DNA of 64,000 nt from Flavivirga jejuensis (GTDB lineage Bacteria > Bacteroidota > Bacteroidia > Flavobacteriales > Flavobacteriaceae). Position 1 is the stretch's first letter, and each line of letters begins with the position of its first letter. Below, one piece after another: positions 47,851-58,177 of this stretch. Position numbers and translations under genes: made by a program. The notes below the pieces were generated by a model that ran no database searches, had not been told where the DNA came from, and saw nothing but the letters and a program-made list of their open reading frames with translations. The stretch lies in assembly GCF_030540765.1 (NCBI RefSeq), contig NZ_JAUOEL010000010.1:62001-126000 (forward strand). Direction: 5' to 3'.

Positions 47851-48563
47851 TGAGCCTTATAATTGTTCCGATGTCTATGCAGAATTAGCTCTAGAGTTCT
47901 ATACAGGTCTGATTATACTGTTATACCACGGCTGAAAGACTTGCTTATTAAGTGTATCTAATAGACCTTTGCAGAACTTGGTTCAGAAGTAATTTCCACC
48001 TTTTGCCGTGAACCTGAAATAATTGTTGCGTAGCTTGAAAGAAATAGCACAACCGAAAGTAGGATAGATTTAAAAATATTTTCCGTTTGATGCCTCGTTA
48101 GCCTGTTGCGGGGTCATTCATTACCTAAATTAATAAACGCCAGTAAAATAAATATTTACTGGCGTTTTTTGTTTCCATTTGGGAGCATATTCTTTAGTGT
48201 CCTAATTTCCTGCCTAAAAAATCGGAACCTCTTAAAGGTTTTCATCCAACTTTTCACCCTGAAAATTTAACTTCTGTTTGGGAATCTGCAAAAAAAAAGT
48301 CGCTTAAAAAATAAGACTCAAAATTACTGTATTCCCGTAAAAAACATATCGATAAAACATAATGCTTTGTTTTATAACTAAATGTTAACCTTTTATGACA
48401 TTTATATTAACCTTTTGCTAACCTATAACTTATAAATAAAAACTATAAGAATATTCAATTTTACAAAACGAAATGAACGAAATAAAATTTAAAAAAAAAC
48501 AGAGGTTTCTAAAGAATAGAATGATTCAATTACTTGAAAAGTATAAAAATAAAAATTAAAACT
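47851..48563. other. Long intergenic region with a terminator and a decayed stretch
   Basis: No gene is visible. From 47851 to about 48120 the base composition is less AT-biased than the flanks and all frames are closed, suggesting a decayed insert. A terminator lies at 48135. The last 200 bases before the beta-helix gene are very AT-rich and presumably hold its promoter. Confidence 0.5.
48135..48170 (+). terminator. Intrinsic terminator
   Basis: AAACGCCAGTAAA (48135-48147) pairs perfectly with 48155-48167 around a 7-base loop and is followed by T residues. Confidence 0.88.
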
Positions 48564-51500
48564 ATGAAAAATCAATCACCCGAAAAATCAAAACGCAAAC
48601 AGTCTGGTTTGCCAAAAAAACTAATACCACTTCTCATTTTGATGCTATTATTTAACTATGCAGCTTCTTACGCACAAGTTCGAACTACAAAAGATATCTA
48701 TGTCGATTTACAGGCAGATTATCCTAACACGTTTATTACTATTGAAGATCATGGTGATGGAACCTCAGGTCACCCTTATGATAGTTTAGGCACAGCTGTT
48801 TATTTTGCAAATCAGTACAATAACGATGATAATGTAGATATTACCATTCATGTAAGAGGTACAGCAGATACTGTACAGTATCTAACATTTGATGAAGGAA
48901 AATCGACTTCAACAATAACAGTTAAAGCTTGGTCTGGGTTTAATTTTATAATTAATCATAGTAACGCTGGTGGTGTTGGTTTAAGCATAACACTTGGTAC
49001 ACTACAAGCCTTTACTTTGGGAGCCGTTACGGTAACTGGAGGGTATTATGAAAATTATGGGATTTTAATAAATGTTATAAATCGTAACCAACCTACTGTT
49101 ACTGTCGAAAATTGCGAATTTAATAATATATCATGGACAGCAGATGCAAGCATAGCAGATTCACCACCAGACTATAATAGTTATTTATACCCAATTTACC
49201 TTATAGCAGATAATGCCCAAGTTTTTGGTCTCAACAATAATACTTTCACAAATGTAGCTGTTGGGTATGGCCATTTAATAGGGCTGTCTAGCCGTGATGG
49301 CTTAGGGTTATCAAACCTATATGCCTCTTTGGAAACTACAGGATCTTATAACAGTAATACAGCAACAGGTACTATTTTACCTTTCAGTGCAGCTACTGCT
49401 ACAGAGTTTTATGTAGATGCTAGTGTACCTGCTGGAACTTCTGGATATGGAGGTAATGGCTCTGAATCTGACCCATGGAAATACCTAACTTCTGCTAATT
49501 TTGGTGCTATTTTCAACGATTGGTCAACGGTTCCTGCAACTAAAGTAGATAAAGATGTAACGGTATACTTTAGAGAAGGGACACATACATTAACCAGTAT
49601 TATGTATTTAGAAGGCGTGACACAAGAGAGTTCTTTAACTCTACAAGCCTATCCAGGTGAAATAGCTGTCTTAGATGGAAGTAATCTCACTGGTCAATTT
49701 ACATCAATGATTGCCTGCCATGATTGTTACAATACAACCGTAAAGGGCTTAAAGCTTACTGGACTTACTACAGATGTCGTTTCTGCAGGAGAATTTGATA
49801 CACGATTCGGTATTATTTTTAATGGATTTGGTGACAACATAAATATTCTTAATAATGAAATATATGAGATGCACTGGACTAATGATGCAATCAAAAAATT
49901 AAACCCTCTTGCTAGTAATAACTTAGGTGCTATACAAGTTGTTGGTACAGATAGTACTCCAATATCAAATGTAACTATTAGTGGAAACAATATACACGAC
50001 ATAACCCCTGGATATACAGAAGCTTTAACTGTAAATGGGAACGTAGATGGATTTACAATAAGTGATAATACAATTACTGATATTGCTAATATAGGTATCG
50101 TTGCTGCTGGTAACTACGAATGGGTATTAAGTCTTAGTGGAGCGACGTTAAGTAGTTCTCAAAACTATTCTAGGAATGGTATTATCTCTGGTAATGCAGT
50201 AAGAAGATGTATTTCTCCAGTAGCAGTTTCTGCAGGTATATATCTGGATGGCTCTCGAAACATAGAGGTGGCTAATAATAGTTCTAGCCATAATGGTGTA
50301 GGGATGTCTGTTGGTAATGAAGTAGAAAATTCATCGAGTGGAGGACATCGTATACATGACAACACATTTTCCAATAATTTGCTGGCAGGTATGTATATTG
50401 GTAGTACGTCTAATTATTCAAATGTTGACGATGTAGAGGTATATAATAATTTAACCTATAGCAATTTTAACCAGGATCCTACATATCTTGCATTGACTAA
50501 TGGTAATTATGGTGGAGATATCTGGTTCGATGTAGAGATGACTCAGGTTACAAATCTGAAATTTCATGGCAATCAAATCAATCCAAATAGTAATTATATA
50601 CTAAACAAGAGGTATGCTGAGACACATTCTGGTCATGACTACTATAATAACACTTATACGATACCAGTTTCTCATGCAGATTTGCAGCCTACCTTTAGAG
50701 ATGAAACTAGTACAAATGAAGTAACCTTATATGATTGGGAGGGTCATAAAAATCGTAATTTAGATGATGTAGGATCTACCTTAGATGGTTCTTATTGGGT
50801 AACAGGAGGTTATGATACTTCTGAGATAACAATAACAGAACTAAGCCCTTTGACTACTCATGAAATCATAGCATTATCAACGAATACCTCTGAAGTTGAA
50901 ATTGATGCATATCATAAAATAACCAATTTACATTCAGATTTAACTAATAAAGGATATTCAATAGTCCATGCATTAGATGATTACTCGGTTGAGTCTTCAG
51001 AAAATCAGATTCATTTCTTAGCACCAGCTTCTTATGGTACTGATGGTTTTCCGTCTACCCATCCTATGCATGGTTTTACTAATGTGGAGAGAGTATTACA
51101 AAGTGCGGCAAGCCTTAATGTATATGATGGTAATACAACTGAAGTACTGGTTTATGATCTTTATAAGCGAGGAGGTGTTACAGAAGTCCTGCAAGTGCCT
51201 ACCAATCCAAATGATTCTGATGAAGCGGTTCACGATCACAACGATTTTATTCTATTATCGCATAAAGTAAGTAGAGCTTTCTGGGATTTTACTTCTAGTG
51301 CTAAGGTCTATGTTGATGAAGCATTTAGTTTAACAGAACATGCAATAAAATTTTATGAAGATGCTGCCCATGGATGGACATGTTCTAGAAGAGCACTTAA
51401 TAACGTGGATCTATTAGTACTTTCAGAATGTATTTTAGACCAAAATATTCAAAACCCTTTAGCAAACATTGTATTAGAAGCAGGGGGTAAAGTAATATTA

Positions 51501-52700
51501 ACTATGACCGAAGATGCGGCAGAATTGTTAAGATCGGCCTTGCCTTATTACACTACTTTTAAAAAATTTAAAGATTATAAATTTTGTGTTCAAGATTTCG
51601 TGGAATACAATGCGGGAGGTAACTGTTATTCTCTGTCAGATCTTGTTTTAGTTGCAGTTGGGGTTTATACAAGATCAGAACTAAATGCAGCTGGCGAACC
51701 TGTGGATACAACGGTGAATATAGATTTAAATTTTCCTGCTGATTCTCAAGTTGCAGGGATTCTTGGAGAAGGAATGACTGTTTATGTGAAAAGAAGTGAT
51801 GATGATGGAACGTGTAGTGCTACAGTAGAAAATATAGAAATCGCTTCTCCAGTATTCGTTGGAGCTTCTGAATATGTAGCACCTGAGGTTTATAAGTTTG
51901 AATCTGATCCAATTTCTGGTGAACTAAAAGATATATTAAGTGCACGTCCATACATTGTTTCAGTTTTTAGTAAGGAATCTTCCTATGTTTTACCTTGGCT
52001 ATCAACAGGTTTAAACGCTACAACTAATATTGAATGGGAATATGACACAACGAGTGAGACGTGTGCCCTACAAGAAAAAATATCTAAAACATCCAATACC
52101 AATAGTGCACTACCTATGATAATTGGAGTTCCAGAAGCTGATGTAGCGACGTATTTAGCTAGGGGGTGGAGTTTACTCAAAAATAATACCCAACAAAGTA
52201 TTTCAATTGAAAGTCCATTTTTTAATAATAGTTCTACACTTGTTTTAATGAAGCTTACTACAGGAATAACCAATCCTTTTATTGATGGTATTGAGGGAGG
52301 TGTACATGTCTGGGGTTCAGAAAATCTTAGAACATATATGAATATAACAGATGTAACTACAGATCCATGGACTGGAAGTTCAGGTTCAGGGAATAAGAAT
52401 TCAGGAGAAAAACAAGACATTATTAATGAAGACAGTCTAAAAGATGAGACTATTAGCGATTCTAATGTATTAATATATCCAAACCCAGTAGATAATAAAA
52501 TGATTATCAAACTCAAAAATAATGAATCTGCTCTTATACAGGTTTATAATAGCAATGGGGTTAAAATAAAGCAATTACCATATAACCAAGAGCACATTAA
52601 TGGTCTAGAGGTTGATCTTAGCACGTATCAAACGGGTCTCTATTATGTTAGAGTAGTAACAGATAGTAACACGTATACAAAAAAAATAGTAAAACAATAA
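48564..52700 (+). CDS. Large T9SS-exported protein with right-handed beta-helix repeats
   Basis: About 1378 residues from ATG 48564 (TTG 30 bases upstream is also in frame). A long basic N-terminus precedes the signal helix (LIPLLILMLLFNYAASYAQ). Two parallel beta-helix-like stretches (about 50-290 and 300-680) show short repeats such as GNNIHDITPG, GFTISDNTITDI and NNSSSHNGVGMSVGNEV. The middle (about 700-1280) is unassigned and has several Cys. The C-terminus (VLIYPNPVDNKMIIKL onward) is a type IX sorting domain. Such helices occur in polysaccharide lyases and adhesins, but I see no catalytic motif. Location: cell surface or secreted. Confidence 0.82.
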   Translation: MKNQSPEKSKRKQSGLPKKLIPLLILMLLFNYAASYAQVRTTKDIYVDLQADYPNTFITIEDHGDGTSGHPYDSLGTAVYFANQYNNDDNVDITIHVRGTADTVQYLTFDEGKSTSTITVKAWSGFNFIINHSNAGGVGLSITLGTLQAFTLGAVTVTGGYYENYGILINVINRNQPTVTVENCEFNNISWTADASIADSPPDYNSYLYPIYLIADNAQVFGLNNNTFTNVAVGYGHLIGLSSRDGLGLSNLYASLETTGSYNSNTATGTILPFSAATATEFYVDASVPAGTSGYGGNGSESDPWKYLTSANFGAIFNDWSTVPATKVDKDVTVYFREGTHTLTSIMYLEGVTQESSLTLQAYPGEIAVLDGSNLTGQFTSMIACHDCYNTTVKGLKLTGLTTDVVSAGEFDTRFGIIFNGFGDNINILNNEIYEMHWTNDAIKKLNPLASNNLGAIQVVGTDSTPISNVTISGNNIHDITPGYTEALTVNGNVDGFTISDNTITDIANIGIVAAGNYEWVLSLSGATLSSSQNYSRNGIISGNAVRRCISPVAVSAGIYLDGSRNIEVANNSSSHNGVGMSVGNEVENSSSGGHRIHDNTFSNNLLAGMYIGSTSNYSNVDDVEVYNNLTYSNFNQDPTYLALTNGNYGGDIWFDVEMTQVTNLKFHGNQINPNSNYILNKRYAETHSGHDYYNNTYTIPVSHADLQPTFRDETSTNEVTLYDWEGHKNRNLDDVGSTLDGSYWVTGGYDTSEITITELSPLTTHEIIALSTNTSEVEIDAYHKITNLHSDLTNKGYSIVHALDDYSVESSENQIHFLAPASYGTDGFPSTHPMHGFTNVERVLQSAASLNVYDGNTTEVLVYDLYKRGGVTEVLQVPTNPNDSDEAVHDHNDFILLSHKVSRAFWDFTSSAKVYVDEAFSLTEHAIKFYEDAAHGWTCSRRALNNVDLLVLSECILDQNIQNPLANIVLEAGGKVILTMTEDAAELLRSALPYYTTFKKFKDYKFCVQDFVEYNAGGNCYSLSDLVLVAVGVYTRSELNAAGEPVDTTVNIDLNFPADSQVAGILGEGMTVYVKRSDDDGTCSATVENIEIASPVFVGASEYVAPEVYKFESDPISGELKDILSARPYIVSVFSKESSYVLPWLSTGLNATTNIEWEYDTTSETCALQEKISKTSNTNSALPMIIGVPEADVATYLARGWSLLKNNTQQSISIESPFFNNSSTLVLMKLTTGITNPFIDGIEGGVHVWGSENLRTYMNITDVTTDPWTGSSGSGNKNSGEKQDIINEDSLKDETISDSNVLIYPNPVDNKMIIKLKNNESALIQVYNSNGVKIKQLPYNQEHINGLEVDLSTYQTGLYYVRVVTDSNTYTKKIVKQ

Positions 52701-52711
52701 GAGACTAACTT

Positions 52712-52872
52712 AGAAACTGTTTAAGTTTTGTTTTTGGAATTAGTTTGGGAGGATTACGTTTTCAGCCAAGGCAAAATAAATGCGAATAGTATCGCTATTA
52801 AAAGACATTTTGCTTTAGAATGAGAGATTAAGACGGCAAAATAAACTAAAGGATAAAATTTAAACAGTTTCT
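52712..52872. mobile_element. MITE-like repeat, family 1, copy 1
   Basis: 161 bp with terminal inverted repeats AGAAACTGTTTAAGTTTT (left) and AAAATTTAAACAGTTTCT (right). The interior includes GCGAATAGTATCGCTATT, a small hairpin. Copy 2 at 53828 has the same orientation and differs at scattered positions. It starts 12 bases after the beta-helix stop and ends 37 bases before the deaminase-like gene. Confidence 0.85.
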
Positions 52873-52909
52873 TAATAATAAATCACTTTTTAATTTAAAC
52901 AATAATAAC

Positions 52910-53746
52910 ATGAAAAATTATATAAAAAATATTGCTTTTTTAGTTTTATTTTTAATCACAAGTTTATCAAGAAGCCAAATACAGAAGCCTCAATATAACA
53001 ATTTAGAACAGAGGACTGCTATTTTTACGGCCATGACTGAATATCTTCAACATATTGGAAATAATAGAATTACCGTTGCTGCTATGCAAGTTCCTAATAC
53101 TAATGATTTTATAATAGCATCTAGTAGCAGCATTTCAGAAGTTTATCGAAACACTAACTACATAAAGAGTTTATTATATGATGTTGGTTTCGCAGACCCA
53201 TGGTTATATAATGGAGCATATCACGATATGCGAATATATTTTGTTTCTGGTTCTACTGGAATAGGTATAGGATTTGTTGATTATGACGGTAATTATTTTA
53301 TAAAACTACCCTCAAGAGAAGGCGCCTATGTTCATGCAGAAATGGCCATTTTAGCTGCTTTACAGCCGTATTATACCGATCAATCCAAAACTTATGCGAC
53401 AGAAATCGCTAATTATAAAAATCACTATGTAATACAATCTCAAAGAGAGTTTTGTCCACGTTGTTACGGGTATTTAAATATCAACGGATTTCCTGTACCT
53501 ACGCTTAATACCGTATGGGTACAAGGTGATAATTTTAGTTCAACAACTAGATGGTCTCCTCCTAATTTTAATGGTAATACATTAAGTTCTAAAAACATAC
53601 AGGGTAATTGGGACGCAGTGATAAGAGGGTGGACTTTAAATTATGTAACTTCCTTTCCTACTGTTCAATCAGGTGATGGTAATTATATTCACACCATGGG
53701 ACATGAACCATGTCCAGTAAACCATGGTACTGACCCCCTTTATTAA
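52910..53746 (+). CDS. Secreted protein with a cytidine-deaminase-fold zinc signature
   Basis: 278 residues: a signal peptide (ending LITSLSRSQ), no lipobox, no T9SS domain. VHAEMAILAAL (His142, Glu144) and FCPRCYGYL (Cys182, Cys185) are the HAE and CPxxC elements of the zinc deaminase superfamily, at a usual spacing. The preceding strands (IGIGFVDYDGNYFIK) and the alpha/beta order agree. Deaminase domains of this kind occur in exported polymorphic toxins acting on nucleic acids, but free secreted nucleoside deaminases are another possibility. No immunity gene is obvious next to it. The gene sits alone between two copies of one repeat. Confidence 0.6.
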   Translation: MKNYIKNIAFLVLFLITSLSRSQIQKPQYNNLEQRTAIFTAMTEYLQHIGNNRITVAAMQVPNTNDFIIASSSSISEVYRNTNYIKSLLYDVGFADPWLYNGAYHDMRIYFVSGSTGIGIGFVDYDGNYFIKLPSREGAYVHAEMAILAALQPYYTDQSKTYATEIANYKNHYVIQSQREFCPRCYGYLNINGFPVPTLNTVWVQGDNFSSTTRWSPPNFNGNTLSSKNIQGNWDAVIRGWTLNYVTSFPTVQSGDGNYIHTMGHEPCPVNHGTDPLY

Positions 53747-53827
53747 TTAAAAAATGAGAGTTATTAAATAGCTATTAGCACTGTTATGAGTTTTATAACT
53801 AAATAAGTTTACTTAAAGATCTATAAT

Positions 53828-53988
53828 AAACTGTTTAAGTTTTGTTTTTGGAATTAGTTTGTGTGTGGATTATGTTCTCAGTCAAGGTAAAATAAATGCG
53901 AATAGCATCGCTATTAAAAAATATTTTGCTTCAGAATGAGGACTTAAGACGACAAAATAAACTACAAGGATAAAATTTAAGCAGTTTC
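53828..53988. mobile_element. MITE-like repeat, family 1, copy 2
   Basis: Second copy, same orientation: AAACTGTTTAAGTTTTG at the left, AAATTTAAGCAGTTTCT at the right, with the shared blocks GGAATTAGTTTG, AAATAAATGCGAATAG and CAAAATAAACTA. It lies between two convergent genes and its ends can pair, so it may also stop transcription. Confidence 0.85.
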
Positions 53989-54000
53989 TCAGTTTGAGTC

Positions 54001-55758
54001 TTACTTCACCGACTCTGAATGCGTAACGTCTAGGGGCAAATTATAGATTTGGTCTAAATAGGATTTAAACGATAGATTAGTGGGGATATTCATTTTCTTT
54101 TTTAGCCTGCTTCTTGTTACTTTTACCGTATTCGGAGTTACATTGAGCATGGAAGCAGTTTCTTTAAGAGACAAATTCAATTTAGTAAGTAAACAGTATT
54201 TAATCTCTGTATCAGAAAGTTCTGGATGCTTAATTTTAAGTTCAATCGTTAGCGTTGGATATTGAGATTCAATTCTATCGGTCACCACAGATATATCTGA
54301 TGAGGATGCGATAAGGTTTTTAACCGTCTTATTAACTCGAGTTAACTCAGGGTTATTATCTTTTACGGCTTCTAGCGTGGTCTTTATAGTATTTAGCAAC
54401 TCTATTTTTTGAGAAATAGCCATAGCAGAAGCGTCTAATTCATTATCTCGTAATCGGATCTGCTCTTCCAATAATTTTTTTTCACTGGATTTCAATTCAG
54501 AAATGGTCTGTTTATTTTTCTTGTGTTTGTATAATAAATAGATGCATAATAAGCTTATTATTAAAATAATAAACAATCCAATAATCACTATTTTTTGTTT
54601 GGCATTCTTTTCTACAATCCATTTGTTTTCTGCAACCAATTCCTTGTTCTTATATTCCTGCTCTATTAATTCCCTTTGTTTGTCTACAGTCTGGATATAA
54701 TACTTATCTTTTTCAAGTACAACACTATCTAATAATGACACATAAGCCTTATAACTATTAACTTCTTTTTTGATTTTATTTTGTTGATGATAGAGCGCTA
54801 TAAAATTAGTATATATCTCTTTTAAAGATTCAAAATTGGAATTCCCGTTAATTCCTTTAGTTAGATATTCTTCAGCTTTTTCATAATTTTTCAAACCCAA
54901 ATAGTAACTTCCTATATTCCCATATCTCAGATTTGTACGTCGGTAATTACCCATACTATCTGATAATTTTTTACCTTTAAAACCATATTTTAAGGCTTTT
55001 TTGTATTCCTTTCTTCCAGAATAATAAAGCCCCAAATTGGAGTATAATGTAGAAAGTACCGCAGGGTTATCCAATTCTTTACCAATAGCAATACCTTTAT
55101 TAGCCCAACGTATAGCTTCATCATGGTTTTTCCTGGCATTATAGGATAATGATAATGCATTATAACTTCCAATCTTAATCATAGGATCTTTAGTAAAGGA
55201 ATCGACCAAAACTTCCTTCATCAAAACTATGCTTTTATCAAAATCTTTGAGCTCCATATAGCAGGCTGCCAAATTCATTTTACAAGAAATAGCTTTTTTA
55301 TAATTACCAGAAGTCAGAAATAATTCGTAGGCTTTATTAAAATATTTTATACCCATATTAATAAGCCCTAAATCCATTAATAGTATAGCTTTATCACGAT
55401 ATACATCTTCAATTATTTTATATTCTAGTCTATGTCTATTGGTCTTATATATATACTCTGCAGTATTAAAATAATATAGAGAGCTATCCTTTTTGGCCTT
55501 TATAAAATAGTATAACCCTAGTTTGTATGAAATATCGTATTGTGCCGAAAAACTCTTAAGTGTTTTAGAACGATTAAAAAGTTGTAATAATAATGTTGAA
55601 CTTTTCCCTCTAAAACCTGTAGAATCTATAATACTGTTTAATTGTTCTTTATTAAGAGAGGAAATATGTAATTGTTGACTATACAATGTAAAATTATACA
55701 GTAAAATAATAACAACACTTAGTTGCATAACTAAACGTTTAGTAGCTATTAAAATCAT
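54001..55758 (-). CDS. TPR-membrane regulator with C-terminal LuxR-type helix-turn-helix
   Basis: 585 residues: N-terminal signal/membrane segment, about seven TPR repeats (60-340, for example YKKAISCKMNLAACYMELKD), a membrane helix (IVIIGLFIILIISLLCIYLLY, near 400), a coiled coil, then a C-terminal domain with LSDTEIKYCLLTKLNLSLKE and the helix-turn-helix ETASMLNVTPNTVKVTRSRLKKKM. This is a common Bacteroidota one-component architecture that senses outside or in the periplasm. Its target genes are unknown. Confidence 0.88.
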   Translation of the reverse strand: MILIATKRLVMQLSVVIILLYNFTLYSQQLHISSLNKEQLNSIIDSTGFRGKSSTLLLQLFNRSKTLKSFSAQYDISYKLGLYYFIKAKKDSSLYYFNTAEYIYKTNRHRLEYKIIEDVYRDKAILLMDLGLINMGIKYFNKAYELFLTSGNYKKAISCKMNLAACYMELKDFDKSIVLMKEVLVDSFTKDPMIKIGSYNALSLSYNARKNHDEAIRWANKGIAIGKELDNPAVLSTLYSNLGLYYSGRKEYKKALKYGFKGKKLSDSMGNYRRTNLRYGNIGSYYLGLKNYEKAEEYLTKGINGNSNFESLKEIYTNFIALYHQQNKIKKEVNSYKAYVSLLDSVVLEKDKYYIQTVDKQRELIEQEYKNKELVAENKWIVEKNAKQKIVIIGLFIILIISLLCIYLLYKHKKNKQTISELKSSEKKLLEEQIRLRDNELDASAMAISQKIELLNTIKTTLEAVKDNNPELTRVNKTVKNLIASSSDISVVTDRIESQYPTLTIELKIKHPELSDTEIKYCLLTKLNLSLKETASMLNVTPNTVKVTRSRLKKKMNIPTNLSFKSYLDQIYNLPLDVTHSESVK

Positions 55759-56339
55759 GGTTGTATGGCGTTTTTTGATATGGAGTAGAAAAGGTGTGTT
55801 TTTATTAGAATATTCAAGGTAGATCTATTAAAAAGAGTTATCTGTATGAATTTTTAAACCTCGCTTGTGCACGTTAATTCCAATAAATAACTATAATTTG
55901 TTGTATCCTTTGTTTTCATAATAAATTAGTTTTGAATTGAAATAGTAACATATGATAAATTAATATTAGTTGGTGTTTCATTCAGTGCGTATGTTAATAT
56001 GAAAACATTGTTATAATTTAATTATAAGTATATAACCTAAACCTAATAATTCATGAATATTACTAGCTGCTTTTAGTATTGAAAAATCTTTATTTAATTT
56101 TTTTTTTAAATTTTTCTATAGTTTTATTTACGCAAAAAATGGAATTAAGGTTTATATTTATTGAGTTATTTTTTTCTAACACTATTGAAACAAAGGGAAT
56201 AGAAAATAAACTAAAGGATAAAATTTAAGCAGTTTTTCAATAAAGCAATAGAGAATAAATGTTTATTTTTAAATAAAGATTCCGAAAACGACTCAGGAAA
56301 AATTCAAAGTATTTTAAGAGAATAAATATTAAATAGTTA
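55759..56339. other. Intergenic region with a truncated family 1 repeat
   Basis: No gene. At about 56203-56237 it carries AAATAAACTAAAGGATAAAA followed by TTTAAGCAGTTTT, the right end of the family 1 repeat, without the left end. The rest is AT-rich. Confidence 0.6.
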
Positions 56340-56936
56340 TTATTTATTCAACTCCTCAAGCAACTCATCATAAGTTATAGGATTAGTAAATAATTTACCT
56401 CCTAAATTGATAATGGGTGTTTTGATAGAATCTATTTCGAACAAGTAGTTTTTTAATTGATTTTTAATTTTAGGTTTTTCACTAAGTATATAAACAGTAT
56501 ACTTGTAATTACTTTTTTCTAAAGCTTGTATAATACTATCATAGTTAATACATTTCTCAGTGATATATACAGTAATTGATTTTTTAGGTTTGATTTTAAT
56601 GCGTTCAAACTCTTTTTTTAAGGCTCGTTTTGAAAGACTATCATTTACTTTTAAATCATAAGTATAATTAGGTTTTTTCCCTCGTATTAAAAAAATGGAT
56701 TTCAAATGTACTTTTGAGGCTCCTGGTATGCGAATCCACCGTGGTCGGCTTTGACTTTGTCTAAAGTTTGTACCTGAAATAGTAATTTGTACATCAAAAT
56801 CTTGTTTATTTTCATTTATGACATAAAAGGCTAACCTATTCGGAATATCTTTGGTTACCACACGAAGAGGTGTTTCTTGTGCATTAATTTGAAATGTAAT
56901 ACATAAAAGTATAATTAGTATTTTAATTTTAGGCAT
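56340..56936 (-). CDS. Secreted protein with glutaredoxin-like C-terminal domain
   Basis: 198 residues with a signal peptide ending QINAQ. The N-terminal half (about 20-115) looks like a beta-sandwich. The C-terminal half has ITVYITEKCINYDSIIQALE, KTPIINLGGKLFTNP and YDELLEEL, which follow the glutaredoxin fold (thiol motif, cis-Pro loop, final helix). The usual CxxC is CINY, so only one cysteine is kept. It is possibly a monothiol or non-catalytic form. Function unknown. Confidence 0.6.
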   Translation of the reverse strand: MPKIKILIILLCITFQINAQETPLRVVTKDIPNRLAFYVINENKQDFDVQITISGTNFRQSQSRPRWIRIPGASKVHLKSIFLIRGKKPNYTYDLKVNDSLSKRALKKEFERIKIKPKKSITVYITEKCINYDSIIQALEKSNYKYTVYILSEKPKIKNQLKNYLFEIDSIKTPIINLGGKLFTNPITYDELLEELNK

Positions 56937-57271
56937 AAGGTAATCTGTTTTGTTTTTACAATAAAGGTGAATTCTTTACACAAATTATCCTATAAAAAGT
57001 GCTAGAATCAATTAAAAAAGGGATTTAAAAAGGAATTGTTGGGATATGGTAAATGGTTAATTACTTTTCATTCTACCACTCTCAGACGCTCTATAGCAGG
57101 AGGATTATAAATCTGTGCTATCGGGTTGCAGATCAGCCCAATATTTTTATCTTTTGTTAATGATTTTTATTCATCGAAATATTCAATTCCATTTTCGATA
57201 TCAATACTCCTTAACTTAAAGATATTGAGCCCGACCCGAGGATCTGAGAGTTTTTAGATTAAATAATTATT
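56937..57271. other. Intergenic region with long-range inverted ends
   Basis: 335 bases without a gene. CTCTCAGA (57079-57086) and TCTGAGAG (57243-57250) are inverted copies bounding about 170 bases of less AT-rich DNA, which may be an eroded insertion. Confidence 0.4.
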
Positions 57272-57898
57272 TTATTGAATAGTATCATCTTGATTTTTGT
57301 AAAAAGATTTAAGATAATTGCGATGCACGTCTAAATCATATAAATCAAAACGAAGTAATCGTCGCTCTATTTTCTTTTTAGCAAAATAACTAAACCAGTT
57401 TACTAATGGTATAAAATCTCTATGACCAAGTCCATCAATATGTATGAGTTCAATGGTCTTGTTTTTTAAAATTTTACAGCAGATGTTTTTTGCCCTGATA
57501 TCGTTGGCAATGATTTTGTATTTTGCCATTAGTTGAATTAGTCTTTCAAACGCGATCTTTAATGTTTGGTCGCTAATTGCAGGATTTGGATTTAATAAAT
57601 AATATTCTAAAGTTTTAGAAATTTCTTGGTTTGTTTCATCTTTTATTAAATCAAAAACATAGCCTTTACCTAAGTTTGTTTCCACAGTGCCATGAAAAAT
57701 TGAAAAAAATTGATAATCCTTTTTCTTTATTTTTTTTTTACTAATCTTTTCACAATATTTAATCTCATAAGCTAGACGTGAGATTTCAATATTTTGTTTA
57801 CTAATTTTTATACACAAATTTTGATTGGATGGATGTCTGTAACATTTTTGATATGTGCCTTCTGCAATAAAGTGTTCATCTAGTATTTTAATCATCAA
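57272..57898 (-). CDS. YrbL-family kinase-fold protein
   Basis: 208 residues, no signal peptide. GTYQKCYRHPSNQNLCIKI, YEIKYCEKI and the later IIANDIRAKNI and IELIHIDGLG match the PhoP-network protein YrbL family, which has a protein-kinase-like fold. The known members have no settled activity. It stands alone, reading left. Confidence 0.82.
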   Translation of the reverse strand: MMIKILDEHFIAEGTYQKCYRHPSNQNLCIKISKQNIEISRLAYEIKYCEKISKKKIKKKDYQFFSIFHGTVETNLGKGYVFDLIKDETNQEISKTLEYYLLNPNPAISDQTLKIAFERLIQLMAKYKIIANDIRAKNICCKILKNKTIELIHIDGLGHRDFIPLVNWFSYFAKKKIERRLLRFDLYDLDVHRNYLKSFYKNQDDTIQ

Positions 57899-58177
57899 AT
57901 TAAGAGTTATTTTTAATAGTGTATTGTTTTTAATCTGGTAACGTTTATGTATGGGGTTTGTTGCGTAGTTTAAGTAACAAATTTAGCAAGTAAAAACCGA
58001 ATAGAAAACGAACAGCTCCCAAAAAATTAACTAGCAATAAATTATATACGATGTGGCTGTTGTACAAGTCAAAAAATATTTAAAAAAAACAAGTTTTTTT
58101 TACGTTTAATTACTATAAAAAACTGTTTGTTATATACTTTTCTATGTAAATTAGCAATATGTAAATAATGTACATTT
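57899..58177. other. Intergenic region; candidate -7 box on the minus strand
   Basis: No gene. On the minus strand TAAATTTG (57985-57978) fits a -7 element for the YrbL-type gene; no -33 box was found at the right distance. Confidence 0.35.

Noticed and set aside
51983-52516. A 177-codon minus-strand frame inside the beta-helix gene
   Set aside because: It is antisense to the continuous frame that ends in a T9SS domain; it has no motif of its own.
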